24,467 bases of DNA, from contig CAJUPP010000056.1 in assembly GCA_910588325.1 (NCBI GenBank), positions 1 to 24,467 on the forward strand, written 5' to 3'. The position numbers and the translations under genes were made by a program. This document shows, one piece after another, positions 16,301-23,665 of the stretch; positions within the stretch are counted from its first letter, which is position 1, and each line of letters begins with the position of its first letter. This DNA comes from an uncultured Hungatella sp. Lineage in GTDB: Bacteria; Bacillota; Clostridia; Lachnospirales; Lachnospiraceae. The notes below the pieces were generated by a model. The model made no database searches and was not told the origin of the DNA. It saw only the letters and a list, made by a program, of their open reading frames with translations.

Positions 16301-17247
16301 GTTCATGGCTTCGGGAACTGGTAGGACTGTCTGCCGGCTCCGCTCTTATCTATCTGAGGGATCGTCTGGATTGCTGGCAGGATCGGATGACCGAAATGAC
16401 CGAAATGTGCCTGATTGACCTGTTGGGCAAACAGAATAAGAAAAACGCCCTGGATTTACTGGGAATCTCCGGAACCGCCCCTGTCTATGGAGTCTATGTC
16501 ATCCTCAGCGATGATCCGGACTTTGTAGAGCAGAAGGTACGCTATGCCATATCAGCCAAAAAAACACGCTTTATCAAGGTAAAACTGTTTGGAAATGAAG
16601 AATTGGACTGTAAGATTATCCGAAAGGTAAGAAGTTATCTTTCACGCAGGGAGACCTGCTTGATCGGTGATGTAAATTGCGGCTATCGCCCTCGGGGAAT
16701 CAAAAAAGAGCTGTCTGATATAATAGGAAGTTTAAGGTGTCTTTATGAGGCTGGTTTAGATGCCTGCGAAGATCCGGCATACCTGGAACGCGATGAATGG
16801 GTTCAGCTTCAAAGTGCGGTTCATCCCCTGTCACTGATTCCGGACTATCCTATGCGTCCCTCCAGAAAGGCAAAAGAAATGATCGTAAAGGGAATGGGCG
16901 ATATCTACAATATCCACCCCGGTTCTTCCGCCTCAATCATTGATGCCGTAGCTTTGGCCAAACAGATAAAACGCCTGGGAGCAAAGCTGATGATCGGGGA
17001 TGACAGCCTAGTGGGACCAGGATGCACAATTTGGCAGCAGTTAGCTGTAGGTCTGTCCGCTGACTGGGTAGAAGCTACAGAAAAAGAGCAGGAATCCGAC
17101 TTTTACTATTCCTGTGTTACCAGCATCCCCACAGACAGCCGGAGAAATCCCATCTCTCCTGATCGGAAAAGCTATGGATTCGGGATTTATCTGGATGAAA
17201 ACAGACTGGAAAAAATGGCGGATCAGGTTGTCATCATACGGAAATAA
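13312..17247 (+). CDS. Sulfatase-sulfatase-enolase-superfamily fusion protein (1311 aa)
   Basis: One frame holds three full-size enzyme modules. Module 1 (about 1-455) is a type I sulfatase: FIMTDQQRAD (8-17), formylglycine motif CVPARTALATG with Cys51, APHPP, and ADHGEHMGQHG with Asp298/His299. Module 2 (about 464-930) is a second sulfatase: FADQWRRDAMG, CSPHRASLLTG with Cys514, IGKWHL, and ADHGDMMGSHG with Asp749/His750. Module 3 (about 935-1311) is an enolase/mandelate-racemase member: KVK (Lys1089, Lys1091), GDVN (Asp1120, Asn1122), CEDP (Glu1153), Asp1178 in IPDYP, and MIGDDSLVGP. Linkers are short and no stop or restart signal was seen at either junction. There is no signal peptide, so action is cytoplasmic on imported substrate. 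Both Cys need conversion to formylglycine by a maturase encoded elsewhere. Module 1 has GVNH where sulfatases usually have GKxH. The frame opens at TTG 13294; ATG 13312 follows AGAGGTG and is preferred. Confidence 0.93.
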   Translation: MKQNLVFIMTDQQRADTLGMSAGGREVTPCLNLLSKESAVFQRTYDACPLCVPARTALATGINPVKSGMMLNDLPGTYAKKHETIHQMLFKAGYEIAHIGVNHISVKPALKDSLPFAAWEDDDTYRTYARERGLDIDRKPEDSAIIDELSDGVYEKHRYSNARTSIWPYDLDDFKDVWFTTKAVDYLIMEHKKPFALFLYLWAPHPPLVVPKEHWDLFDEKDIFLPPGTGSASFGQPENRKKGAAAQLGCYPPEGGWQQGWHAHLALSHLCDEQIGRIRSTLSSCGLADNTMVVFTADHGEHMGQHGMYQKMEMYEPAVRVPAIFHLPGTPSCRLNTAVSHLDFVPTLIDILGLETGNSLDGRSLKENILTGKEPKAQPVFGVYCGNHQFGDMRRMIVKENFKYIYDNVAEELYDLSSDPHEQTNLCSNSYHNGRFRMIAEELYCQLKDWAFKQEDPFFIPKGRKKNLLFVFADQWRRDAMGFAEKDPVKTPNMDAFASQSVYCTDAVSTFPLCSPHRASLLTGKHPLSTGVFTNCKTGLHMGLKEEEICIGDILKSNGYHTGYIGKWHLDEPEQNNFPNPKSGASHWDAYTPPGPKRHGFDFWYSYGAWDQHLTPHYWTDSPCQIMADTWSPEHETDIAIDYIKKHDGNGPFALFVSWNPPHSPYDMVPKKYLDLYETEEIPLKANVDLTNIRHHTYEPAGYTKEELLQVTKEYFAAVSGLDEQFGRLIRTLKEQGIYDDTLIILSADHGDMMGSHGLMAKHVWYEESVGIPLVIGGAGLNPSICRTLIGSPDLMPTVLGLLDLPAPSSVEGQDCSQDVKGYPIHQNKACFLAACPGRDVFLKAFEAAGKNPMNFGWRGIRTSRYLYVVDAGYGTDPCLVRLFYDLEADPLQMTPVTIGDLKEHPIADQLEQELCRWLQAQDDGFLAHLRNRPKTICKITEARLYLYQVNATKKFSFGTWTSRQHVILSIKAGRETGFGENIISVNHPDISLEEWSSWLRELVGLSAGSALIYLRDRLDCWQDRMTEMTEMCLIDLLGKQNKKNALDLLGISGTAPVYGVYVILSDDPDFVEQKVRYAISAKKTRFIKVKLFGNEELDCKIIRKVRSYLSRRETCLIGDVNCGYRPRGIKKELSDIIGSLRCLYEAGLDACEDPAYLERDEWVQLQSAVHPLSLIPDYPMRPSRKAKEMIVKGMGDIYNIHPGSSASIIDAVALAKQIKRLGAKLMIGDDSLVGPGCTIWQQLAVGLSADWVEATEKEQESDFYYSCVTSIPTDSRRNPISPDRKSYGFGIYLDENRLEKMADQVVIIRK

Positions 17248-17258
17248 TTTTAAATGAG

Positions 17259-17289
17259 ACCGGCCGGCTTTTGCCGGACCGGTTTCTTT
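17259..17289 (+). terminator. Intrinsic terminator after the sulfatase fusion gene
   Basis: A GC-rich hairpin, left arm ACCGGCCGGC (17259-17268), loop TTTT, right arm GCCGG-A-CCGGT with one bulged A (17273-17283), is followed by TTTCTTT. It begins 11 nt after the stop codon and ends the plus-strand operon. It also lies just beyond the convergent dusB stop and may serve both directions, although the minus-strand T-run is poor. Confidence 0.8.
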
Positions 17290-17304
17290 AAACTTTCAAT
17301 CGAT

Positions 17305-18282
17305 TCACAAACGCTCGTTTACCATCCTCTGAAATTCCTCCCAGGTCTCCACCTGATTGACTTCATTTCTGAGAGCCGAAGAATGAGGCAGGCCCGCCGT
17401 ATACCAGGCAAGATGTTTGCGCATCTCCCTGATACCCGAATATTCTCCTTTATGCTGAACCTGAAGTCTTCCATGACGCAGAATGGTCTCTTTTAACTCT
17501 TCCCGGCCCTGAATCGGCAGAATCTCTCCCGTCTTAAGGTAATGAAGGGTTCTTGAAAAAATCCAGGGATTCCCCTTGGCTCCTCTGGCAATCATCACTC
17601 CATCGCAGCCGGTCTGTTCCATCATCAATCTGGCATCCTCAGGAGTGAAAATATCTCCATTTCCTATGACAGGAATCGTTACCGCCTCCTTTACCTGGCG
17701 TATCACATCCCAATCAGCTTTTCCGGAATAAAACTGCTCCCTGGTCCGTCCGTGAATCGCTACCGCAGACACTCCGCAGCTTTCCGCAATTTTTGAAATC
17801 TCCACCGCATTGGTGTGGGCTTCATCAAACCCCCGGCGGATTTTTATGGTTATCGGCTTTTTTACCCGCTTTACCAATGCAGTCAGAAGTTTCTCCACCA
17901 GTTTCGGATCTTTCATAAGAGCAGAACCTTCCCCGTTATTTACCACCTTCGGCACCGGGCAGCCCATATTGATGTCAATCAAGGCGTAGGGCCCATGTTC
18001 CACTTGAGCGGCCATGACACTGACGATCTCCGGATCGGAACCAAACAGCTGAAGGGCTACAGGACCTTCCTGCTCTCCCACCTCCATCAGAGGACCTGTA
18101 TTTCGGTTTTTATACAGAATCGCCTTGGCACTGACCATCTCCGTATACATCAGACTGCATCCATGTTCTTTGCATATCTGCCGAAAGGGCAGATCCGTCA
18201 CTCCTGCCATGGGGCCTAAAATCACCGGATTCTCCAGCACCACGTTTCCTATGACTAATTTATGATTCAGAGCAAACCTCAT
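17305..18282 (-). CDS. dusB: tRNA-dihydrouridine synthase (DusB-like)
   Basis: A 325-residue flavin enzyme that reduces uridine to dihydrouridine in the tRNA D-loop. Visible features of the Dus TIM barrel are LGPMAGVTDLPFR (22-34), the FMN-contacting VALQLFGSDPE, the catalytic-Cys motif INMGCPVPKVV (Cys108), IRRGFDE, AIHGRTREQFYSGKADW and the phosphate-binding VIGNGDIF and GVMIARGAKGNPW. Length is normal for DusB. The start ATG is 2 nt after the stop of the DUF6145-like gene, so the two are almost certainly cotranscribed and translationally coupled. GGAGAG lies about 12 nt upstream, a weak site on its own. Confidence 0.95.
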   Translation of the reverse strand: MRFALNHKLVIGNVVLENPVILGPMAGVTDLPFRQICKEHGCSLMYTEMVSAKAILYKNRNTGPLMEVGEQEGPVALQLFGSDPEIVSVMAAQVEHGPYALIDINMGCPVPKVVNNGEGSALMKDPKLVEKLLTALVKRVKKPITIKIRRGFDEAHTNAVEISKIAESCGVSAVAIHGRTREQFYSGKADWDVIRQVKEAVTIPVIGNGDIFTPEDARLMMEQTGCDGVMIARGAKGNPWIFSRTLHYLKTGEILPIQGREELKETILRHGRLQVQHKGEYSGIREMRKHLAWYTAGLPHSSALRNEVNQVETWEEFQRMVNERL

Positions 18283-18284
18283 CT

Positions 18285-18611
18285 CTATATTTTCTCTCCT
18301 AAAAATACCACACGGTAAAAAGTTTCCAGAGACTCTAAAAGTTCTCTCTTCTCTAACTGATACTGTTTGATCTTAAGAGCGCTTCCGATCTCATCAAACA
18401 GATAGTCTCCATCCGCCGCAGATACCTGGAACTCCAGGTTTCCCTCCGGATCAAACTCCATAGTCAGAATTCCTCCCACATCCTCTGTATAGAGCACACA
18501 CATAATCTGAAGTTCCTGACGGACCGTTTCCGGCAGGGCCTTAAACTGTTCATTAAAATAATATTTCTGCTCATAAGAATTGGCCCCGCAAAGAACCACT
18601 TTTTCTTCCAT
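18285..18611 (-). CDS. DUF6145-like conserved hypothetical protein
   Basis: A 108-residue soluble acidic protein beginning MEEKVVLCGANSYEQKYYFN. Its middle part, QIMCVLYTEDVGGILTMEFD, and its end, EIGSALKIKQYQLEKREL, match my memory of the DUF6145 family, which is common in Lachnospiraceae beside dusB. Function is unknown. No membrane segment, signal peptide or metal-binding motif is seen. The frame opens further upstream at TTG 18662, but the intervening 17 codons lack a ribosome binding site at their start and conserved character; ATG 18611 follows AGGA closely and is preferred. It is 2 nt before dusB, suggesting a link to tRNA or translation, but that is only inferred from position. Confidence 0.8.
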   Translation of the reverse strand: MEEKVVLCGANSYEQKYYFNEQFKALPETVRQELQIMCVLYTEDVGGILTMEFDPEGNLEFQVSAADGDYLFDEIGSALKIKQYQLEKRELLESLETFYRVVFLGEKI

Positions 18612-18667
18612 AGTTCCTATCCTTCCCTTTTTGTCTGCCTCATCCAAAGAGAGACTCATCAAACCAT

Positions 18668-18697
18668 AAAAAGAGAAGGCCCTCTTCTTTTAGGGCC
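18668..18697 (-). terminator. Intrinsic terminator downstream of pfkA
   Basis: On the minus strand GGCCCT (18697-18692) pairs with AGGGCC (18683-18678) around an 8-nt loop, followed by the T-rich tail TTCTCTTTTT (18677-18668). It would end the dnaE-pfkA transcript, about 80 nt after the pfkA stop, and leaves the DUF6145-like gene and dusB to read-through or to a promoter that I could not identify. Confidence 0.65.
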
Positions 18698-18731
18698 CCC
18701 TCATCATTTTGTCCCACTGACGCAACAGTCC

Positions 18732-18780
18732 AGATAACCCCGAACAGTTACCCTCTGACTTCGTTCGGAAACCTTTATCT
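18732..18780. repeat. Imperfect inverted repeat overlapping the end of pfkA
   Basis: Outer arms AGATAA (18732-18737) and TTATCT (18775-18780) and inner arms CCGAAC (18740-18745) and GTTCGG (18763-18768) can pair around a 17-nt loop. The right outer arm contains the pfkA stop codon. An 11-nt part, CTTCGTTCGGA (18759-18769), also occurs at 3725-3735 between the two 41-bp repeats. It may protect the mRNA 3' end or be a repeat remnant. Confidence 0.45.
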
Positions 18781-19749
18781 GGTCAGCAGCTTACTGATAG
18801 CATACTGATCCTCCGGAATATCCTTCTTCATAGCCAAAGCTTCCTGAATATCGAAATCCGTATACTCTCCGTTTTTATAAGCCACCACACGGTTGCTCTT
18901 GCCTTCTGCTAGAAGTTCCACTGCCTTGGCGCCCATAATGGAAGCATACACACGGTCCTTACAGGTAGGAATACCGCCTCGCTGCATGTGGCCTAAGATT
19001 GTCGCTCTGGTCTCGATACCGGTAGCCGCCTCGATTCTTCTTGCCATAGAGCTAGAATGGCCGATTCCCTCTGCATTGATAATGATATGATGCTTTTTTC
19101 CAATCTTTCTGTTCTCGATAATATGGTTAATCAAAATCTGCTCGTCACCGTCATACCGCTCCGGAAGAAGAATATCCTCCGCGCCGTTGGCAAATCCGCA
19201 CCACAGTGCGATATAACCAGCCCGGCGTCCCATAACCTCGATGATACTGCATCGCTCATGAGAAGTAGAAGTATCCCTTACTTTATCAATCGCCTCCATA
19301 GCCGTATTAACCGCTGTGTCAAAACCAATGGTATACTCCGTACAGGCAATATCCAGATCAATAGTGCCCGGAACCCCGATGGTATTCACGCCGAGAGAAG
19401 ACAACTTGCCTGCACCTCTGAAGGAGCCGTCTCCTCCGATTACCACAATACCGTCAATCCCATGTTTTTTACAGATCTCAGCGCCTTTTGCCTGTCCCTC
19501 CGCCGTCGTAAATTCCATGCATCTTGCCGTATACAGAATCGTACCGCCTCTATGAATAATATCGGACACACTGCTGGACTGCATGTCTACAATCTCCTCC
19601 TGCAGAAGTCCGGCATACCCTCTCATAATACCCTTTACCTTTATCCCTCTGTTAATTGCACTTCGAACTACAGCACGGATGGCAGCATTCATTCCTGGAG
19701 CATCTCCACCACTAGTCAATACACCGATTGTCTTTACCTTATTTGCCAT
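18775..19749 (-). CDS. pfkA: ATP-dependent 6-phosphofructokinase
   Basis: This glycolytic kinase converts fructose 6-phosphate and ATP to fructose 1,6-bisphosphate. The 324 residues hold the family motifs: nucleotide-binding GVLTSGGDAPGMNAAIR (9-25), IIHRGGTILYTAR, GGDGSFRGA, catalytic PGTIDLDI, VMGRRAGYIALWCG and the substrate-binding HMQRGG. The catalytic loop reads Thr-Ile-Asp-Leu-Asp where E. coli PfkA has Thr-Ile-Asp-Asn-Asp; both Asp are kept and I believe this variant is common in Clostridia. GGDG at the nucleotide site favours ATP over pyrophosphate, since PPi-dependent enzymes usually have Asp at the second Gly. ATG 19749 follows AAGGAGGT. It lies 42 nt after dnaE with no obvious terminator between, so cotranscription is likely. 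Confidence 0.96.
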   Translation of the reverse strand: MANKVKTIGVLTSGGDAPGMNAAIRAVVRSAINRGIKVKGIMRGYAGLLQEEIVDMQSSSVSDIIHRGGTILYTARCMEFTTAEGQAKGAEICKKHGIDGIVVIGGDGSFRGAGKLSSLGVNTIGVPGTIDLDIACTEYTIGFDTAVNTAMEAIDKVRDTSTSHERCSIIEVMGRRAGYIALWCGFANGAEDILLPERYDGDEQILINHIIENRKIGKKHHIIINAEGIGHSSSMARRIEAATGIETRATILGHMQRGGIPTCKDRVYASIMGAKAVELLAEGKSNRVVAYKNGEYTDFDIQEALAMKKDIPEDQYAISKLLTR

Positions 19750-19791
19750 CTTCTGACCTCCTTGGCGTAAGAGTTTTATTCGTGAATTATT

Positions 19792-22700
19792 TTAATCCAT
19801 TTTTCCAATACTTTCAATACCTTTTTGTACCACTCTGACATTTTTTTCACCAAGCACCTGATATAATGCCTGAAGCAGCATGGATTCACAGGCCACTCTC
19901 CAATTAGCCGGAAGAACTTTTCTGGCTCTCTCTGCTGCCAGATAGATTACAACGCTGTCCGGCCCCTCATATGCCTTCAGACATTCCTTCACCTTGTCGA
20001 TGGTTCTGTCATAGGCTGTCTTGTCAGGAAACTGCAGCCACAGCTGCCTGGGCAGGCATTCAAAGGGAATGATCTGCTCACAGATCAGCTTACCTACCGG
20101 ATCCTCGCCGATGGAAACCCTTCCCCGAACAAATATCTTCTGCTCCTCCACAAGCACGTCCCGGTTCTTCTCATAATCTTTTGGAAATACAAGTACCTCC
20201 ACGCTTCCTGCCAGATCCTCCACGGTGACAAATGCCATCATCTGGCCTGTCCTGGTGATTTTTACCACTTTCCCTGTAATCATTCCTCCGATGGTAACTC
20301 TGGAATTATCCGCAGCCTTTGCCTCCTCTGTCTCCTCATTGATGACAAAATCCGTGGATACCGCCGTAATATTCTTCCGCCACATTTCCTCATAGGCCTC
20401 CATAGGATGACCGCTGATGTAGATTCCCAATGTCTCCTTCTCAAACGCCAGCAGTTCTTCCTTCTGAAACTCCTCCACATTGGGAAACGTAATCTGAAAA
20501 TTCTGTTTGTCATCCTCCGCCGCAAAGTCAAACAGAGACATCTGGCCTTCCATGACGCTTTTCTTCGCCTTGGTCTTCTGATCCAGCATCTCCGGCGCTA
20601 CCATACATTTCTGCCGCCTGTTTCCCGGCAGAGTATCCAGGGCTCCGGCTTTGATAAAATTCTCCAGCGTTCGCTTATTGACCTCCTTGGCACTCATGCG
20701 GCCTACAAAATCATCCATAGTGCGGTAAGGGCCATTGGTTTCCCGTTCCCGTACGATCATCTCTGCTACGGATCGCCCCACACTTTTGACAGCAGACATC
20801 CCATAGCGGATAGATGTTCCGGACACCGTAAACCCGCTGTCACCTTCATTGATATCCGGAGGCAGCACATCGATTCCCATCTGCCTGCAGGTTAAAATGT
20901 ATTCTGACACCTTGCTGGTGTTATCCATCACAGAGGTCAAAAGAGCTGCCATAAATTCTGTGGTGTAATAATATTTCAAATAGGCAGTCTGATAGGATAC
21001 CACCGCATAGCAGGCAGCGTGGGATTTGTTAAATGCATACCTGGCAAAATCGGTCATCTCATCAAAAATCAGGTTGGCTGTCTTCTCATCAATACCATTT
21101 CTGATACATCCTTTTACTCCCTCCTCATCATTTCCATAGACAAAATTTTGGCGCTCCTTCTCCATGACCGATGCTTTTTTCTTGGACATAGCTCTCCGCA
21201 CCAGATCGCTTCTCCCCATGGTGTATCCGGCCAGATCCCGGACAATCTGCATCACTTGTTCCTGGTAGACAATGCAGCCGTAGGTAGGGCTTAAGATAGG
21301 TTCCAGCTGAGGACAGTCATAGGTGATGGATGCCCGGTCATTTTTTCCTTTCAGGTACTTGGGAATAAAATCCATAGGGCCCGGACGGTACAGGGAGATC
21401 CCGGCGATAATGTCCTCCAGATTCTCTGGCTTTAACTCCTTCATGAATCCTTTCATACCGCCGCTTTCCAGCTGAAACACCCCTTCGTCCCTGCCGGTTC
21501 CGATGGCCTCCAAAACCTTTTTGTCATTGTAGTCAATGGCTCCCATATCCAGATGAATCCCCTTATTTTTCTCCACCTGTTTTACTGCATCCTGAATAAC
21601 CGTCAGGGTTCTAAGCCCCAAAAAGTCCATTTTTAAAAGTCCCAGTTCCTCCAGGGTAGTCATGGTAAACTGGGTGGTGATGGTACCGTCAGACGCTCTG
21701 GAAAGAGGCACATAATTGTCTACGGAAGTGCGGCTGATTACCACTCCTGCCGCATGCATGGACGTATGCCTTGGAAGTCCTTCCAGACGCATGGACATAT
21801 CGATCAGATATTTGACTTCCTCATCCTCCTTATATGCCTTTCTCAAATCCGGGCTGGATTTGATCGCCTGTTCCAGCGTAATTCCAGGATCCCTGGGAAC
21901 CATTTTCGCAATGGCATCGCAGCGGGCATAAGGCATATCCAGGGCACGCCCCACATCCCGGATGACGCCTCTGGCCGCCAGGGTACCGAATGTGACGATC
22001 TGCACCACCTGATCCTTACCGTATTTTCTTACTACATAATCGATGACTTCCTGTCGGCGTTCGAAGCAGAAATCAATATCAATATCCGGCATGGACACAC
22101 GCTCCGGATTCAGAAAACGCTCAAACAGAAGGTTATAACGGATAGGGTCGATGTCCGTGATCTCCAGACAGTAGGACACAATGCTTCCTGCCGCCGAACC
22201 TCTTCCTGGCCCTACCATGATATCGTTGGATTTGGCAAAATGAATGAAATCCCACACAATCAGGAAATAGTCCACATATCCCATGGTATGAATCACATCC
22301 AGCTCATATTCCAGACGTTTTCTCAAAGTCCCGTCATCATCGGGGTATCGTTTCGTCATTCCGTCGTCGCACAATTTATTCAGATATCCCCAGGAATCAT
22401 ACCCTTGCGGAACATCAAATCTCGGCAGCTTGGTCACACCAAATTCGATCTCCACATTGCACCGCTTTGCAATCTCATAGGTGTTATCCAGAGCTTCCTG
22501 GGCATAGGGAAACAGCGCCCTCATCTCCTCCTCGGATTTGCAGTAATACTGGCCTCCCTCATACCGCATCCGGTTCTCATCCGTCACCTTCTTGTTGGTC
22601 TGGATACACAGAAGAATATCATGAGCCGCCATATCTTCCGCATAGGTATAGTGAATGTCATTGGTAGCCACCAGTTTTATATCCAGCTCTTTGCTAAGAC

Positions 22701-23274
22701 GAAGGAGGGCCTGATTCACCGTCCTCTGGGCCGGAATTCCATGATCCTGCAGTTCCAGGAAAAAGTTTCCTTTCCCGAAAATATTCTCATACCTTAGAGC
22801 CGCTTCCCTGCCCTGCTGATACAGTCCCCTTTCCAGGTATCTCTGTACCTCGCCTGCCAGACAGGCGCTGAGGCAGATAATCCCTTCATGATACTCTTCA
22901 AGAACCTGATAGTCTACCCTGGGTTTATAGTAAAATCCGTCTACGAACCCTTTGGACACGATCTTCATCAAATTCTGATATCCTTCATGATTCTCCGCCA
23001 GAAGAACCAGGTGGTAGTACCGATCTTCTCCGCTTACAGTCTCCCTGTCAAACCGGGAACCGGGAGACACATATACTTCACATCCGAGAATGGGTTTGAT
23101 TCCCACCTCCCTGGCCGCCTTATAAAAATCAATGACTCCGTACATGGCGCCATGATCCGTAATCGCCATACTGTCCATTCCCAGTTCCTTGGCCCTGGCT
23201 GTCAATTCCTTAATTTTGCAGGAACCATCTAACAGGCTGTATTCCGTATGGACATGCAAATGCGTAAATGCCAT
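19792..23274 (-). CDS. dnaE: DNA polymerase III subunit alpha (DnaE)
   Basis: An 1160-residue replicative polymerase of the C family. It opens with the PHP domain (FTHLHVHTEYSLLDG, 3-17; AITDHGAMYG, 37-46), followed by the polymerase core with VGPGRGSAAGSIVSY (354-368) and the catalytic aspartates in MPDIDIDF (395-402; Asp397 and Asp399). Later come the fingers region, the tandem helix-hairpin-helix area, and an OB-fold nucleic-acid-binding domain near residues 1000-1080 (VTIGGMITGKVVKITRTGQ). Length agrees with DnaE rather than PolC, which is longer and has an inserted exonuclease. ATG 23274 follows AGGAGGGG. In Firmicutes DnaE works beside PolC, extending primers on the lagging strand. No broken motif was seen. 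Confidence 0.97.
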   Translation of the reverse strand: MAFTHLHVHTEYSLLDGSCKIKELTARAKELGMDSMAITDHGAMYGVIDFYKAAREVGIKPILGCEVYVSPGSRFDRETVSGEDRYYHLVLLAENHEGYQNLMKIVSKGFVDGFYYKPRVDYQVLEEYHEGIICLSACLAGEVQRYLERGLYQQGREAALRYENIFGKGNFFLELQDHGIPAQRTVNQALLRLSKELDIKLVATNDIHYTYAEDMAAHDILLCIQTNKKVTDENRMRYEGGQYYCKSEEEMRALFPYAQEALDNTYEIAKRCNVEIEFGVTKLPRFDVPQGYDSWGYLNKLCDDGMTKRYPDDDGTLRKRLEYELDVIHTMGYVDYFLIVWDFIHFAKSNDIMVGPGRGSAAGSIVSYCLEITDIDPIRYNLLFERFLNPERVSMPDIDIDFCFERRQEVIDYVVRKYGKDQVVQIVTFGTLAARGVIRDVGRALDMPYARCDAIAKMVPRDPGITLEQAIKSSPDLRKAYKEDEEVKYLIDMSMRLEGLPRHTSMHAAGVVISRTSVDNYVPLSRASDGTITTQFTMTTLEELGLLKMDFLGLRTLTVIQDAVKQVEKNKGIHLDMGAIDYNDKKVLEAIGTGRDEGVFQLESGGMKGFMKELKPENLEDIIAGISLYRPGPMDFIPKYLKGKNDRASITYDCPQLEPILSPTYGCIVYQEQVMQIVRDLAGYTMGRSDLVRRAMSKKKASVMEKERQNFVYGNDEEGVKGCIRNGIDEKTANLIFDEMTDFARYAFNKSHAACYAVVSYQTAYLKYYYTTEFMAALLTSVMDNTSKVSEYILTCRQMGIDVLPPDINEGDSGFTVSGTSIRYGMSAVKSVGRSVAEMIVRERETNGPYRTMDDFVGRMSAKEVNKRTLENFIKAGALDTLPGNRRQKCMVAPEMLDQKTKAKKSVMEGQMSLFDFAAEDDKQNFQITFPNVEEFQKEELLAFEKETLGIYISGHPMEAYEEMWRKNITAVSTDFVINEETEEAKAADNSRVTIGGMITGKVVKITRTGQMMAFVTVEDLAGSVEVLVFPKDYEKNRDVLVEEQKIFVRGRVSIGEDPVGKLICEQIIPFECLPRQLWLQFPDKTAYDRTIDKVKECLKAYEGPDSVVIYLAAERARKVLPANWRVACESMLLQALYQVLGEKNVRVVQKGIESIGKMD

Positions 23275-23289
23275 ATCTGCCCCTCCTAT

Positions 23290-23327
23290 TCAGAAAGGCA
23301 GAGACTTTCTCTCCATAAGTCTCCGCC
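23290..23327 (-). terminator. Hairpin between the HPr-like gene and dnaE
   Basis: On the minus strand GGCGGAGACTT (23327-23317) and AAGTCTCTGCC (23307-23297) form an 11-bp stem with one G-T pair around a 9-nt loop, followed by TTTCTG. The weak T-run suggests a partial terminator or attenuator that lets some whiA-HPr transcript pass into dnaE, only about 16 nt ahead of its start codon. Confidence 0.5.
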
Positions 23328-23399
23328 TTCATTTCCCCATTTAAGCGCTTCTAAACGCTCTCCCATATATGATGTATCTTCTCCACTGACTGGGGCCTT

Positions 23400-23654
23400 T
23401 CAGCCTTCTGTCAGATATTTTTCAATTCCATTGATTGCTTTGTCTTCATCCGCGCCGTCTGCCGTCACCGTTACCTTCTCTCCTGGCACCAGACCCAGGG
23501 TCATCATTCCCATGATGCTCTTTGCATTTACTCTCTTTGAATCACATTCCACATAGATGTTGCTGTCGTACTGGCTTGCCACCTGCACCAGCATGGCTAC
23601 AGGACGCGCTCCCAAACCAGTTTCCAACTCAATTGTTACTGTCTTCCTAACCAT
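23400..23654 (-). CDS. HPr-like (Crh-like) protein lacking the phosphocarrier His15
   Basis: An 84-residue HPr-fold protein. True HPr carries phosphate on His15 within Gly-Leu-His-Ala-Arg-Pro; here the segment reads TGLGARPVAM with Gly15 (GGA, 23612-23610). The regulatory Ser46 is kept in NAKSIMGMM. A protein with Ser46 but no His15 cannot pass phosphate to sugar transporters yet can be phosphorylated by HPr kinase and act in carbon catabolite control, as Crh does in Bacillus (which has Gln15). Its place directly after whiA is the same as that of crh in Bacillus, which supports the comparison. ATG 23654 follows AAGGAGG. The separate ptsH for sugar uptake should be elsewhere in the genome. Function as a Crh equivalent is inferred. 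Confidence 0.88.
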   Translation of the reverse strand: MVRKTVTIELETGLGARPVAMLVQVASQYDSNIYVECDSKRVNAKSIMGMMTLGLVPGEKVTVTADGADEDKAINGIEKYLTEG

Positions 23655-23665
23655 ATTTCTCCTCC

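Noticed and set aside
18775..19749. Asp-Leu-Asp instead of Asp-Asn-Asp in the PfkA catalytic loop as a sign of altered function
   Set aside because: Both catalytic Asp are retained, the rest of the enzyme is standard, and I recall this variant as common in clostridial PfkA.
21754..22797. 347-codon open frame on the plus strand inside dnaE
   Set aside because: It is the reverse-strand shadow of dnaE, which has all its polymerase motifs. The predicted protein is His/Ile/Arg-rich with no family resemblance and no convincing ribosome binding site.
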